Shown here piece by piece: positions 1 to 12,200 of a stretch of DNA of 64,000 nucleotides. How positions within the stretch are numbered: the stretch's first letter is position 1; each line of letters starts with the position of its first letter. The DNA comes from Cyathus striatus (taxonomy: Eukaryota > Basidiomycota > Agaricomycetes > Agaricales > Nidulariaceae). The stretch is taken from positions 3,410,001 through 3,474,000 of the forward strand of contig JAOVFP010000003.1 in the NCBI GenBank assembly GCA_025738555.1. Direction: 5' to 3'. A model generated the notes under the pieces. That model was not told the origin of the DNA. It searched no databases and saw nothing but the letters and a program-made list of their open reading frames with translations. A program made the position numbers and the translations under genes.

Positions 1-1102
1 TTATTTAATACAGAGCATATCCATTTATTCGACATACACGATTGGTATGCAGGTGTCATAAGTAATACCATGTTCACTGATTCCGTGTCCATTTGTCATT
101 TAAGTATAAGTCGTTTGTAGAATGTGGTTACTAACCGGTATCATAAGCGAGAATAAGACTCCAATCAATTATAATTAAATAATAGCTTCCTTTAGAGACC
201 AAGCAGCCCTGTAGAATGGTGTCTTGCAGATCGACTTTGTACTGATTGTTAGGTATTACCGACACCAGCGCCATAAAGCATGGACTTACATCATGCTGTC
301 ACCACATTAAAGATACACGCTAGCAATATATGGGCACCAAGTACCCCTATGTAAATTAGGGCTAGCAGGATTCCAAGCTTCTTCTGACCACCACAGACAG
401 CCCACGTTCGAAGGGAAAGAATGGCTGCCAAATATAGAAGCGGATGGTTAATCTCTATAAAATATTTCCCTAATCGCACATACCTTCCGCTATGAATATC
501 CAAGTTGACAGGACTGCCAATAAATAAAGGGGAAGCAAATTGAATAATCATCTACATCGCTATCCAACTTACAAGCAGTGGTCGTATATAACATTTTGCA
601 TTTTTCAGCAGAGGTGCGAGGTAAGAATTGTACTAGTAAATAGCATCAATTATACGACAAGAATTGCATAAAACAACTGAAGACGTACGCGCAAGACTTA
701 TTGTGGCAGCGAAGAAAGGGATATATCGTGTGAATATGAATAATATCTTTATGATGTTCCAATTGCTTTTCCAAATAAAATTTACTTCGAGGTCGAATGT
801 CAGGAGGTACTCGTAGACCTGGTGAATGAACAAGTTAATAACGCCGTTTTATTTTCATCTGGAGACGGTATTAATTGTAGACACTTACCAGAAACGTTAA
901 TGTGGCAGCTGCAACATTTTTTAGAACCATCCGAATTCGAGACATTTATCAGTGATATAGGAAGCACACCTCGAACATACTGTACAACGAAACGTAAACA
1001 GGATTCGTAGTAAATGATAATAGCACATACATTTACAATTTGCATATGCTCTAGAGCTATCGCAGCTGTTTCGAGCGTCGCTGAAGGTAGAACTGATATC
1101 AT
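1..1102 (-). CDS. DUF6533-type multi-pass membrane protein, copy A (partial, runs off the left edge)
   Basis: The gene reads right to left and leaves the window at base 1, so its C-terminus is missing. The likely start is the ATG at 1102 (MISVLPSATLE). After short introns comes the family signature VYEYLLTFDLEVNFIW near 800-830, equivalent to the YD.LLTLPDEV..IW core of basidiomycete DUF6533 proteins. Next is a hydrophobic segment (KILFIFTRYIPFF), then a segment with LRTWAVCGGQKK around 360-420, the usual loop between helices in this family. Family members are predicted multi-pass membrane proteins of unknown function. A second copy lies 2.5 kb downstream with the same exon order, so the pair arose by tandem duplication. 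Exon joins were only checked around the signature, and I cannot tell whether the copy is functional. Confidence 0.7.
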
Positions 1103-1589
1103 GGATGAGTGCACTATGAACAATATGTCAATATTCTCGCCCCTATATGTAAAAGTAACAATGCTATTAACAGATTTTCCATCATGATCATGATATCCGA
1201 GAAGTCGGAATGTCACGTCCAACTAACTATTGTCATGCTATGTAAAGTTCAATCCTTCGAGCCCGAAGCACCTTGAGCAGAAGGGAGTTAGTACATTACC
1301 CAGTCACGGCCACTAGCGAGTAGTAAACTAGTCGATAGTCAATCTCTATACTATTACAAACTTGAATAAAGTGCTCACCTGTGCCGGTATTTATAAATTT
1401 ACATGTATTTATGGTTATACTCTTTTTGAGGTGCATATACTGAAACGCGCATACTTAATCAGCAGCATTACCTAGCCTGAAAATAAAAGCACGGCAGTCA
1501 CATGGATAACGCACTTAGATCAAGCCAACTACTTACGTTGAGATGATCATTGATAACATGAACAGATGATATCGAAGCACTAATTCGCA

Positions 1590-1990
1590 GATTGCCCGGA
1601 AAGCGTGGAAACTGCTAGATATCGAATCAACGAGACAGCCCTTTCTCGTGCACATCGTATTAGATCTGCTTCTTGACTCCAGAATTTGCCTGTAGGGAAA
1701 TTCTATTTATATAATTATTGCTGGAAATTATTTGGGCTCGGACCGGTAAGCTTCCTCAACATATAACTTCTCCGAGTCAATAGATAGAATCGGAGAGGAG
1801 CACTTCGAGTACACCAAGGTTTAGCATGAGAGGTATTTCATGATTTCCGCTGGACAAACGCTCCTATTTATCTGAATGTGGGACACTCAAATTATTCGTT
1901 TCAAACCCCAGCCTACTACAGTTCAGATGTGAAATCTTATGAATGACTCCTTTCGCGAAGGTTTCTACATCAGCAAGTCAGTCGAAAACT
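1590..1990 (-). pseudogene. Decayed fragment of a FunK1 protein kinase gene
   Basis: This stretch aligns at the DNA level with bases about 7660-8030 of the intact FunK1 gene further right. Shared blocks include GGGCTCGGACC and CCAGCCTACTACAGTT, with the same order and orientation throughout. The corresponding protein part is the segment just before and at the start of the kinase fold. Stops and small indels break the frame, and no flanking kinase exons (HRD or DFD motifs) are present. It lies directly after the stop of the DUF6533 copy B gene. It is best read as debris from a duplication that carried both gene families. Confidence 0.72.
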
Positions 1991-1995
1991 GCTAA

Positions 1996-3843
1996 TTATT
2001 TGAAGCGTAGTTTTGTCAGTGAGGCAGAAATTGAATTCCCATAAGCCTTAGATCCCTCCTCTCGTGCATGAAGGATAACTCGACACGCCAAAATCGAGTG
2101 AAGTTCTCGCCAAAGTCTATTGAATAAATCCAGAGAGTTCAGCATTACATATAAATCTGACGTGAGTGTATAGTACATACACGATTATGACAGTGAAGTA
2201 GTCCTTCTGTGCATGGCAAAGAATTCATTTCGTAAATGGCAGCTGGTAATGACTTATAAGATCGCCAACTTACGTTCAACCTTGTGATGACAATTATATT
2301 TGCTATTGCCGCGACTATTACAAGATTTAGCATGAAAGTTAGCGCGATAGGTTTACGATAGATAATAGTACCGAGGAGATAGAAATAATAAATAGCGCCT
2401 GTTAACGTTAGTAACGGAAACCCTTGCGTCAAATATGAAATATACTAACCATCACGCAGTACCACCCGAGCCAAATTCGAATAACAACCAGGTCGGACTG
2501 TTAAAATTATATGAGCTCTGAATGATTTACAGAGCATATCGATTGATTTAACATACGTACATGACTGGTATGCAGGTGTCAAAATTAATACCAAATTTAC
2601 TGGTTCCCATGTCCATTTGTCAGTTATAAGCCCTTCGTGGAATGAGGTATTAACACTAACCGGCATCATAAGTGAAAGCAAGACTCCAATCAATTATAAG
2701 TAAATTATAATTTCCACTAGTGACCAAGCATCCCTGTAAGATGGTGTCTAAGGTGTCTTGCAGATCAACTTTTTGCTAGTCGTTAGGCATTACCGACGTC
2801 AATACAATGAAGCATGGACATACATCGTAGTGTCACGAAAGAAAAGAAACCTACTAACACCGTGTGGCCAATAAATACTACCATGGAAAATATAGCTAGC
2901 AATATTCCAAGCCTCTTCTGACCACCGCATACAGCCCATGTTCGGAGAGTTAAAACAGCTGCCAAATGAATGCAACAGCAGTTCATCTCTGTAAAATATA
3001 TTCTTAATCATACCTACATACCTTCCGCTATGAACAACCCGATTGAAAGGACTGTCAATAAACAGAGGGAAAGCAAAGCGAGCGTCTATAGAACAATAAA
3101 CTTACAACCGAGAGTTGAATATAGCGTTTTGCATTTTGCAGCAGAGGCGTAGGGTAAGAGTTGTACTAAATAACATCAATTAGACGACAAGAATCGCATA
3201 AAACAACTGAAGACACTGTAGAATTATATTAGCTATTCAAATGTCACAATGATATGCCGCCTCCACATATGCTTTTAGATAGTTTACTATACCTTTTATG
3301 TATTCTACAGACAATGTGCTCCGCTTTCTATGTATTTAAGTAGTATACTATGTACTGTATTTACTTATCCATTTGCCTCATGCTCCCCCCCCTTGCATGC
3401 TTTGAGGCCAAATGTAACGTCGTCGTCGTCGATGCGTCGTTTATTTCAACAGACACACGCGCAAGCCAAATTGTAGCGTCGAAGAAAGTGAGATATCGCG
3501 TCAGTATGAACAATATCTTTATGACGCTCCAATCTCTTTTCCAAACAAAATTCACTTCGAGGTCAAAGGTCAAGAGGTACTCATAAACCTGATGAATAGT
3601 ATAATTTTTATTTATGTTCAGTTAATAATAAACACTTACCAATACAGCTAATGTGGAGGCTGCACCAGTATTTAGAGCTATCCAAACACAACTTGACACC
3701 GAAAAGCCCACCTCGAACATACTGTAGAACAAAATATGACACAGGATGCGTAGCAATGTGATGATTGCACATACATTTACAATTTTCATATGCTCTAAAG
3801 CTATAACGGCCATTTGGAACGTCTTTGAAGGTAGAAACGACAT
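1996..3843 (-). CDS. DUF6533-type multi-pass membrane protein, copy B
   Basis: The start is the ATG at 3843 (MSFLPSKTFQM), the position matching copy A. A splice from 3641 to about 3590 joins ASTLAVL to VYEYLLTFDLEVNFVWKRDW, the DUF6533 core. Later pieces are a short linker (AAKCKTLYSTLG, near 3120-3150), the segment LRTWAVCGGQKRLG near 2900-2960, a hydrophobic pair at 2290-2430 (YYFYLLGTIIY, LVIVAAIANIIV) and a tail with LHSILACRVILHAREEG ending at 1996. The order matches family members with about seven helices. Function is unknown; these proteins sit in membranes and are greatly expanded in mushroom genomes. Exons after the second were placed by similarity, so inner boundaries are approximate and a hidden lesion is possible. 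Confidence 0.68.
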
Positions 3844-6793
3844 TGTGGATGAGTGCGCTGATATGTGTGGTATGTCACTATTATTGGTCTTTATAAGTAG
3901 GAAGAACAATACTGTTGACCGTTTTTCCACCGTGATCATGATATTTGAAGTTAGGGTGTCGCGGCCGACTCACTAGTACTTATTCTAATACTGATTGATC
4001 TCTGATTCGTATCATTATTTCATTGGAATGGAGTTTTTTAAGAGTAGTCACTGGGGACGGTTAATAATACAGAGCGGTTGTATAGCGGACAATGGTATTT
4101 TGGGTATTATGAAATAAATAGAAGGGAGAAAAAGCGCGTAATGATAAACATCACTCACCTCAGACAGGACCGAACCGAGGCATGGTAATATGGTACCAAC
4201 AGATTTCTTTAGTGTGTAGAGTGTGTGGGAGAATTAGTAGGAGGGTTATATTTGTTGTCGGGTTCTGCGGGTTGTTGAGCCTGATTCATAATATGGAGCA
4301 CTACACTAATTCACAGGGGATTGTCCGATTTGTTAAGAGCACATGGGCTCACACAGCAGGCTTAAAATAAAATAAAACAACCGACGAACAGATCCTATGT
4401 TAGTGCAAATTTTAATGATTCCTACCACCTTTTAAGGTATATATAGGCTGATGCCTTTTAAGTGACACTTTGTGACAGATTACCTCGTTGTCTTCCCCGT
4501 GGTCCCTGTAGATCTTCCCGCCCTTTCACCTAAACCTCAACATTGAGGATGTATGTTCATCTGTGTCTCCTGTTACGTTTTTTTTTTCTCACTTTGTTTT
4601 GTTTTGGCAGGTTTTTGTCTCATATCATCATCTCTCCTCATCAACTCACATCATAGGTGCCACCTGTTCCACTGTGACGCTAGTGTAACTGAAGTAACAG
4701 TATCATCACACGAGAGAAGAGAGAAGAGAAGCTTAGATAACAATAGACTGATTAAAGTGCTATTGTCGTTAAAACCTGGAGAGAAGAATACAGGACTGCC
4801 TAGGGGTTTATATACCTGTAGACTACTGAGGCTGTACACTAAAGGAACAACTATCTACTTCTCCAGGAATAAGAATAAGTGAGACGGCACAGTATAAGCA
4901 TACAGAGGGGAAGAGGTATACAGTGGTAAAGTCATGTGAGATCGGACTTTACTCATCTGCAACATGTAAGTCATACATCCATGTCGTTCGAACTAGCACC
5001 ACCCCAATGATGAGCCAACACACCGTCTGGGGTCCCTATCTTCACATCCACACCTCCTCCACCACAACCACCCTTATTTGTGTCATCGTCGTGGTCACAT
5101 TGATGCCACATCTTTCAGCCCCCCGTGTCCCTCCTCTCCCTTCCTCTGTGTCAAGACGACAACCTTGCCTTTGACAAGGACGGCATTGATGCCACATGAT
5201 CAAGTACCCCATCCTACCTCTTCCTCCTCTGCATCACAGGAACAATGACAATTAAATGTTTTCACAACATCGTCGATGCCAAGCGAGCCGCCGCCAACCA
5301 CCCACCACCACCACCACCACCTCCTTTTACATCGGCCATCAGCAACATGACCACTTGCTCGTCTTCTCCTGCTGTCTGCCACCACTGCACCACAATCTCC
5401 ACCCGCCTCGTCCTCTACTTCCGTCTCCCATCATGGCACGCGCTTTCGCGTTCTACCTGTCCAGCTCCCCAGAGGCTCCATCATTATCTCACCTTCGTCT
5501 CATCCCCACTACTGGCTCCCCCTCAACATGCCAGGCTACAACGACTAACATAACTCACCCCAACCCACCACTACCTCCGTGACCACATCCACTACCCCAT
5601 TCTCCGCCATCCACCCCGACTATCGTCACTGTGCGACCACATGGGATTGTTATGATCTGTTATGATCTCACTTTTCTCCTTGGAAATCGATATCCAGTTC
5701 TTTGACCTCCGTAACAAAGTTGGCGGGAAGTTAGGCGGGCCATAGTGAGTCTTCGACTTTCAACATGTTCTGGACTAGTGTCTAATCTTGTCTTTCCTTG
5801 TCCTGTAGCCTTTTAAAGCCTCCTTTGAATATCAACTTGATACGCTCTCGATTCCAACAGAGACTTCCGCGCTGGCTCGGTGCCTCTGATAGCATGCGTT
5901 CAGACGGATGGTTTCTTCATTGCGCTGGATAAAAGTTTCGTGTACATGGTGTGTCTACGCACAATTCTTTGGATTTCAGTTCTCACCTACTTATCAGTCC
6001 ACAGTCCCACCACCTCCTTCTCTCACCCCACCCACCATCTCCTGCATTGCTATCACTCAACATTGTCTCGCCCACCTCGACCTCCTCAGAAACTTCACCT
6101 GCAGCCTTGCTACCTTGTCCCCACCACCAACACCATCACTACGACGACGGCCTCGCCTTCTCTCACCTCCTCCCGCTACCACCCTTTCGCCTTGGCATCA
6201 ATGTCTAAAAACCAGCCAACCACCTTGTCTCCTTCATCTGCCTTACCATCTCGCACTGCCTAATCACCATTTTGTTCCACTACCATCTTGCTCCCCTATG
6301 CCTCCACCTCATCGCAGTGGAGCCGTTTCCCACTCACTCGCAAACTGCCCCCATCCTGTACCATCTACCGACTAATGCTATAAGTATATTCTGGATCATC
6401 GATCGTTTAGCCAAATTTCTATCCCAAATTTTTGAATTGTTCACCCCGCAATGTTCCACCTGCCACCTACCGCAAACCTACCACCTCTTCCTCCTCGTGC
6501 TCACTTAGAAACTTTAAACTTAAGGCATCTATCATTCAATCGGCTTACTCGTAACGGAATGCCTTCAGTCGGGATATCTGATACATTCTACGAGGCTGTC
6601 ATTATACTGTATATATATGTTAGAAATATTGGATACTGTAGTTTGACTGCACTTAGTTACTATATGAATAGCCAATGCGAAAAACTATACTTCATGGTGA
6701 TCGGGTCTCCTGTTACATGTTACATGCTACACCCGCGGTCACTCTGGGCCTCTACACTTCAAGATCTTATGAGTCAAGTTCCATATTGTGGAG
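3844..6793. other. Gene-poor stretch with a pyrimidine-rich tract
   Basis: No gene could be supported. From about 5030 to 6530 the plus strand is strongly C+T-rich, with a (CCA)n run near 5303-5330. This produces long but overlapping Pro/Ser/Thr/His-rich open frames in several phases at once, a sign of base composition and not of coding. No start context, introns or recognisable domain support a gene here. The segment at 4440-4560 has TATA-like sequence but nothing convincing downstream. Confidence 0.5.
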
Positions 6794-8776
6794 TTACCAC
6801 GTAAAAAGCACATACCTTCTTTTAGCGTTATCAAACATCGCGAGAAAACTGGAGTAAGTTACACGATCTCCCAACGTTTCATAGTCAACGTTTCCTAGAT
6901 TCATGTGTATGTATCCCTTACGAATAGCATCCCACATCTCCTCAGCGAGACCTTTCATCCGGATAAAATTTGATGTTGGATTAATAGGTTGCGAATACAT
7001 AATGCACCGCGCTCTCTTTACGAGTAAGGACTCTGGATCGAGTTGGAGACCTGATATAGATTTGGAATTGGGGACTTGTTTTCCATTTTCGCAGTGGGTG
7101 ATGATGAAATGAAAAACGTTGAAAAGAGACTCTAAATCATGTCGATAGAGATGAAGTGGCTGTGAGTTTCTCAATAAATCGAAGGCAATGAATGGAAGTG
7201 TCCCAACACGTTGATGAAGTGCCGTTTCAGAATTGACATCATCCAGAAATACAGCGCGGTCGAAGTCATTTAAAACACCGTGCAGCGTATTTCCTTCCTT
7301 CCGGTACATAATATTGCCTGTACTAATGTCGCGGTGCAACAGCTTCATTTCTGCGTACAGCCAATAGTGGCCTGAGGTAAGATAATCAGCAGTAGCCTAT
7401 TCTAACGAGGACAGACAACCCACATTCAAAAATATCACGGAACACTTTAAGCATATCAACATCATTAGTCAGTTTCGTAACTGGATACAACTCCTCGACC
7501 ACCATTATTTCTAAACCACGTCGTTTGTAAATATCGCCCAGCGCTTTAAAAATGCGTTCTTGCAATGCAGATGGGGGAACAACTTTGCTAGCAGTCAAGT
7601 CCGGTAAATTATTCAAGAAGTTCCTTGAGTTTATGCTTGAACCAGCCTTTTCTCGTGCAGCCTGTATTATACCTGCTTCATGACTCCGAAATTTACCTGT
7701 AGGGATGTAACTGAACTTTACAACTACAGTTCTGTTTTTATAATTATCGCTAGAAAGGATTTGGGCTCGGACCAGTAAGCTTCCTCGACCTATAACTTCT
7801 CTGCGCCAATAGATAGGATCGAGGAGGAGCACTTCGAATACGTCAAGATTTAACACCAGAGGCATTTCACGATTTCCGGTGGACAAATGCTCCAATTTAG
7901 CCAGAATCGGATGCGGGGCACTTAAAATGCTCGTTTCGAAACCCAGCCTACTACAGTTTAGATGTGAAATCGTATGAATGACTCGCGCGAACGTTTCTAC
8001 ATCAGCAAGCCAGTCCAAAGGTTCGGACGTGATGACGATCGAGTGGTCATAATAGAGCATATATAGCTTATCATTAGACATGCATATGCCAATCGCATGA
8101 CGTCGTGGAATGTCATGTGACAACAGTCTAGAAGCGTAGTTTGCGCAAATGGCCTGCTTGACTTCACTGAAGCCAGTACTACTGTCATTCAGAGTTTCGC
8201 AACTTCTTTCAGCATGGAATCCTCTAGGAGAGCTTTGAAGAGCTGAAAATATATAATGTCTTCAGTAACAAGTTTATATGCAATGACCACATTACCATCT
8301 TTAAGTTCTTCGCTCAAAACCTTATCTTCCCGATCCTCTACTACCAAGAAAAATAATGGCTCCAGCCCAGGTAAGTCCCCATTATCGTCTAGATGATTGA
8401 AATTATTTGAGCATAAACCCACCACGTACCCAGGCTCCTCTTGACAAAATGATACTCTAGAATCAGCTGCAACAGCACGCAATACAGCAAGAAGCACAGT
8501 TCGCCGTAGATGTGTATTGAGGTCGCTATACTGTGTGAGATGATCACGAATAGCGTGTTGGACCCGAGGCGATAGAGACTTGGTGAAGGAGAAGCGAGAT
8601 GAGTTGAACTCCGGGAGTATGATCTCCAGAAACTCCTGGCAAGAAATTGACTTTTGATTCTTAGCAGCCTCGGTCAACCGTGGGCCGGGTTTGATCTGTG
8701 CAATACTGGCAGATGAACTTGAACTTGAAGTCAACGTGAAGCTGCTGGCCTCCCCAGTTAGATGAGGATGTTTCAT
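6794..8776 (-). CDS. FunK1-type fungal protein kinase
   Basis: Three exons join in frame (8776-8296, 8242-7424, 7371-6794; introns of 53 and 52 nt) to a 625-residue protein, within the usual FunK1 range. A FunK1-typical region precedes the kinase fold (AICANYASRLLSHDIPRRH). The kinase shows a glycine-rich loop (REVIGRGSLLVRAQ), the lysine in VVVKFSY, a catalytic loop LLHRDISTGNIM with HRD at about 446-448, and LNDFDRAV, where DFD replaces DFG as is common in this family. FunK1 kinases are expanded in multicellular fungi and their substrates are unknown. A GTATGT just before the stop could be a donor to a short extra last exon, so the extreme C-terminus is uncertain. A paired ACGCGT palindrome lies 42 nt before the start codon. 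A broken relative lies at about 1590-1990. Confidence 0.88.
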
Positions 8777-8817
8777 AGCACTTGCTATTATGAGTTTAGA
8801 AATGAATGTGATACGCG

Positions 8818-8835
8818 ACGCGTAAGCTTACGCGT
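8818..8835. promoter_or_regulatory. Perfect 18-bp palindrome made of two ACGCGT boxes
   Basis: The sequence ACGCGTAAGCTTACGCGT is its own reverse complement. It lies 42 bp upstream of the FunK1 start codon. ACGCGT is the MluI cell-cycle box bound by Mbp1/Swi6-type factors in fungi. The pairing and position suggest a regulatory site, but this is inferred from sequence alone. Confidence 0.45.
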
Positions 8836-9214
8836 AATACGACAGTGATTACATGATAACTTACTGTTCAACAAATGATAATTTATTTAATGGTCCACAA
8901 TCTATCTGCAAATACTTATACAGATCTCAAACAATCACAACCTAAAGAAACACAGTGACTACCAGTAAATGTACCATAACAAATAACAAAAAAAAAAGGA
9001 AGTAAAATCATAAAAAGGATAAATAAAAAAAGGAGCGTGTCAATCGCAGCATGTACCAGCGATAATAATAAAACAGTCCATCAAATGCTCCCAGCCACTA
9101 GAACCGCCACCACAACAAGAGCAACACTACAAGCGACACAGAACTAAGGCCAAAAACAGGCCTATTCAGAATAAAAACCAATCCCACAGTTGAAAAGCGA
9201 GAAAAGGGGACTCA

Positions 9215-12200
9215 CTACTTAATATTCAGCTTCTTCAACATCTCCATCCAGCTATGCGAAACATGATGATGATGTCCACCAGACATATCGAACGACCCAG
9301 GCATCTTCAGCTCCTCATGTTCGTGTTCGTGTTCGTGTTCGGGCTCGGGAGGCGTATACGTCTCAGGTTCGGAATGGATAGGCATCGACGCAGTCGTCGA
9401 AGTAGACGTACTCGACGACGACGAAGACGACAACTGCGCCTTCAACCCCGGTGCTCCCCCCGCCTGCTCCGCCGCAAAGTCCTTAACAACCTTCGGCGGA
9501 TCATGGGGCACAATAGGCGGATGAGTAGCCTCATCCTCCCTCTTCAGCTCATGCGCCTCCGAAGGCACATCCACCTCCGTCCCAGGAGGAGTAACCTTCA
9601 CATACGCATTCTCCTCGGACCCTTCATCCTCGCCCTGCAACTTTGACCCAGCTTTCGTTGTAGAAGCAGAAATATCATCGGAATCGGAGTCGTCGTCCAG
9701 CCACCCACCGCTTGTACTGCTCTTCGTACTAGTGCGCGAAGCGAAGCTTCCCAGTCGGGTGATAGCACGCGCGGAGGCGATAGCTGACCGCCATCGAGCA
9801 CGAGGGTCGAAGTTTTCCCGCAGACCAGTGGAGAGATCGTGTTCGGTCGAGGGAAGGTGAGTTGTCAGCCACTGCTTGCTGTTAGATTATATGTATAGGG
9901 AAAAGCAGGGAGAGGACGTACGGGATCTTTCAGTGCCTGCGCTGCCGTTGGCCGTTCTTTCGAGTCAGGATTGAGAAGAGACTTGATGAAGTTCTTAGCT
10001 GCAAGAAGTAAAAGTCAGCGCTTCCTCGATGACGCAACCTAAGAAAGCTCTATCTCCGTACAAACACCCACCTTCAATAGATACATTCTTCCAATACCTC
10101 TCATGGAACTCAATCTTCGCACTCGTCGTCTCCTGAATCAGCATCTTCATATCGTCAGACCGGAAAGGCGAATATCCACAAAGCAGCACATAGGTGATAA
10201 TCCTACCCCACCATCAACATACACCCCACAAAACGAAAAAGCAGAGAGACGAACCCAGTACTCCACAGATCCACAGGCTTACCGTGCCCCTCCTTCCTCA
10301 ACACCTCAGGCGCAACGTACCCAAAGCTCCCAGCAAGCGAAGTGAGCTGCTCTTCAGGCGAATGAAGAATTTTAGCACTACAATTCAAATATAAGCCACA
10401 CCGCTCAATGTCACAGCATCAAGACGCACATTCCGAAATCAGCAATGACAATATCGCTATCCTCCGCCTTTGTACGGTACAGTATATTCTCCGGCCTACA
10501 CGAAGGTTACTTCACATCACGACATTGAAAAAGGGAAAAAAGACGCACTTGAGATCCCGATGGACGATATCATGGTCGTGTAGGTACTTTACGCCTGAGA
10601 GAATAGATCTGTGATTGCGCACGCAGGGTCAGCGCATGTCTCGAAGGTATGCAACGAGAAGATTAAAGAAACAACGGAACACAGCGTAGACCCATGGAAC
10701 ATCGGAATCCACGCGCAGCATACAAAACACCTCCCCCTGGAAAGACCCATCTCGCAAATCATCACTCGGCTTCCCCGGCAACTCGAAACAACGATCACCA
10801 CCATAATCTAACATTAGACATCCTCGAAAATAGAACATGTATGTACACCATTTCATGATGGTGTGTGATGGCGCCGATAGTGACAACGACAATAATGATG
10901 GGCGCAGGGTCCACAATCCGTATAAAGGGATGAAGGAGTGGGTAGAAAGTAGGGTGAACTTTAGATTACCCCGGAGTACTATCTCCTTCCTCTTCCTCGT
11001 TCTCGACCTTGACCCCGAAAGGCTAAAGGACGTCCTAGCTTCTCTCCGTCCTCGGCAGGAAAGATGCATATAGTGGGTACACATATACCCAAGGCCACGA
11101 TTTCCTAGCAGAAATCGTCTTGCAAGCCGTCCACCAAGTGAACACAGGAAGCGTAAAACCCTGCACGAGCTATAGGAGAACACGTGAAGACATACTGCCA
11201 ATCACGTCCCTCGCACTACCCTCCAACGCACGGCAGGTTAACATGTAGATCTCCTGGCAGAAACCGCGCCTAGGGCTCTGCACGAACGGAGCTTCATGAA
11301 GCAGAACGAACGGCCCAACGTCTTCCACAACAATCGACGAGGGAGCCAAGAACGCTAGAAAGACGAGAAAACACACGGCATCCCAAGATGGCCACACCAA
11401 CATGCTAGCAACGCGCTCGCACTGCCATCCGTCCCCAGATAACAGAACACGCATCTGCCTCTCAAGCCCAGGCGACACCAACGCGGAGAGGGTAAAGACA
11501 CTAAAACGTGTATGCATCTCGTTTCCCATCGTCCACATGCAAAACAGCACTGCACGAGGAAAAGGCATATAGCGGGTGGGTACACACTCTCCAGCGGGAA
11601 CTCCTTCTTCTAGTTCTCCGCATAGAAGGGAAAGCCTATAGAGCCGCCCCAATTCGATAGAACAGCACCAAGTCCCCCATCTCAAAAGAGCATACCATCA
11701 CCCAAAAAGGCGCTTACACTCCCATCCAACCACCTCATGTCCAAGCGTCTAAACACACAGCCCCCTACCCCTCCCCCCTTCCCAACAAATGAATCTAAAG
11801 AAACGAAACAACTCACCGAACAACACCAACAGCATCCTGTTCCGTGAACTTGCCCTTCTGAAGGATTCGCTCGAATAGTTCGCCGCCTACGGCTAGCTCG
11901 AAGGAGAGGTAATATTTGGATCGGGATTCGAACCATTCGTAGAATTTTACCTGTTGGATTTGGGTTAGTATGTATGGGTGAGAGCGAGAGAGGGGAGAGA
12001 AAGAGGAGAGGAAGAAGAGAGAAGAATGCGGAAAGGAGAAAAGGGAGTATCCCCAATGGTAACGCTGGAGCGTGAAGTCGGCAAAGTTCAAGTGCCGTGT
12101 GTTGGATAAGGTATGTCCAATGTGTCAAGTAAAGATAGCTCAGCGTAGGGTGTGACACAAGAGGAGTAAAACGACAATGTTCCCATGTGGAACCGCAAGA

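Noticed and set aside
5245..5582. Two overlapping open frames of about 100 codons rich in Pro, Thr and His
   Set aside because: They overlap in different phases over a low-complexity CCA/CCT tract and have no domain, so they reflect base composition.
9254..9646. Arg-rich open frame of 130 codons on the plus strand
   Set aside because: It is the antisense shadow of the last exon of the CaMK gene, which is firmly supported by phase and motifs.
10629..11685. Open frames of 190 and 171 codons on the minus strand as a possible nested gene
   Set aside because: They lie in CaMK intron 3, overlap each other and show no recognisable domain; kept only as an observation about the intron.
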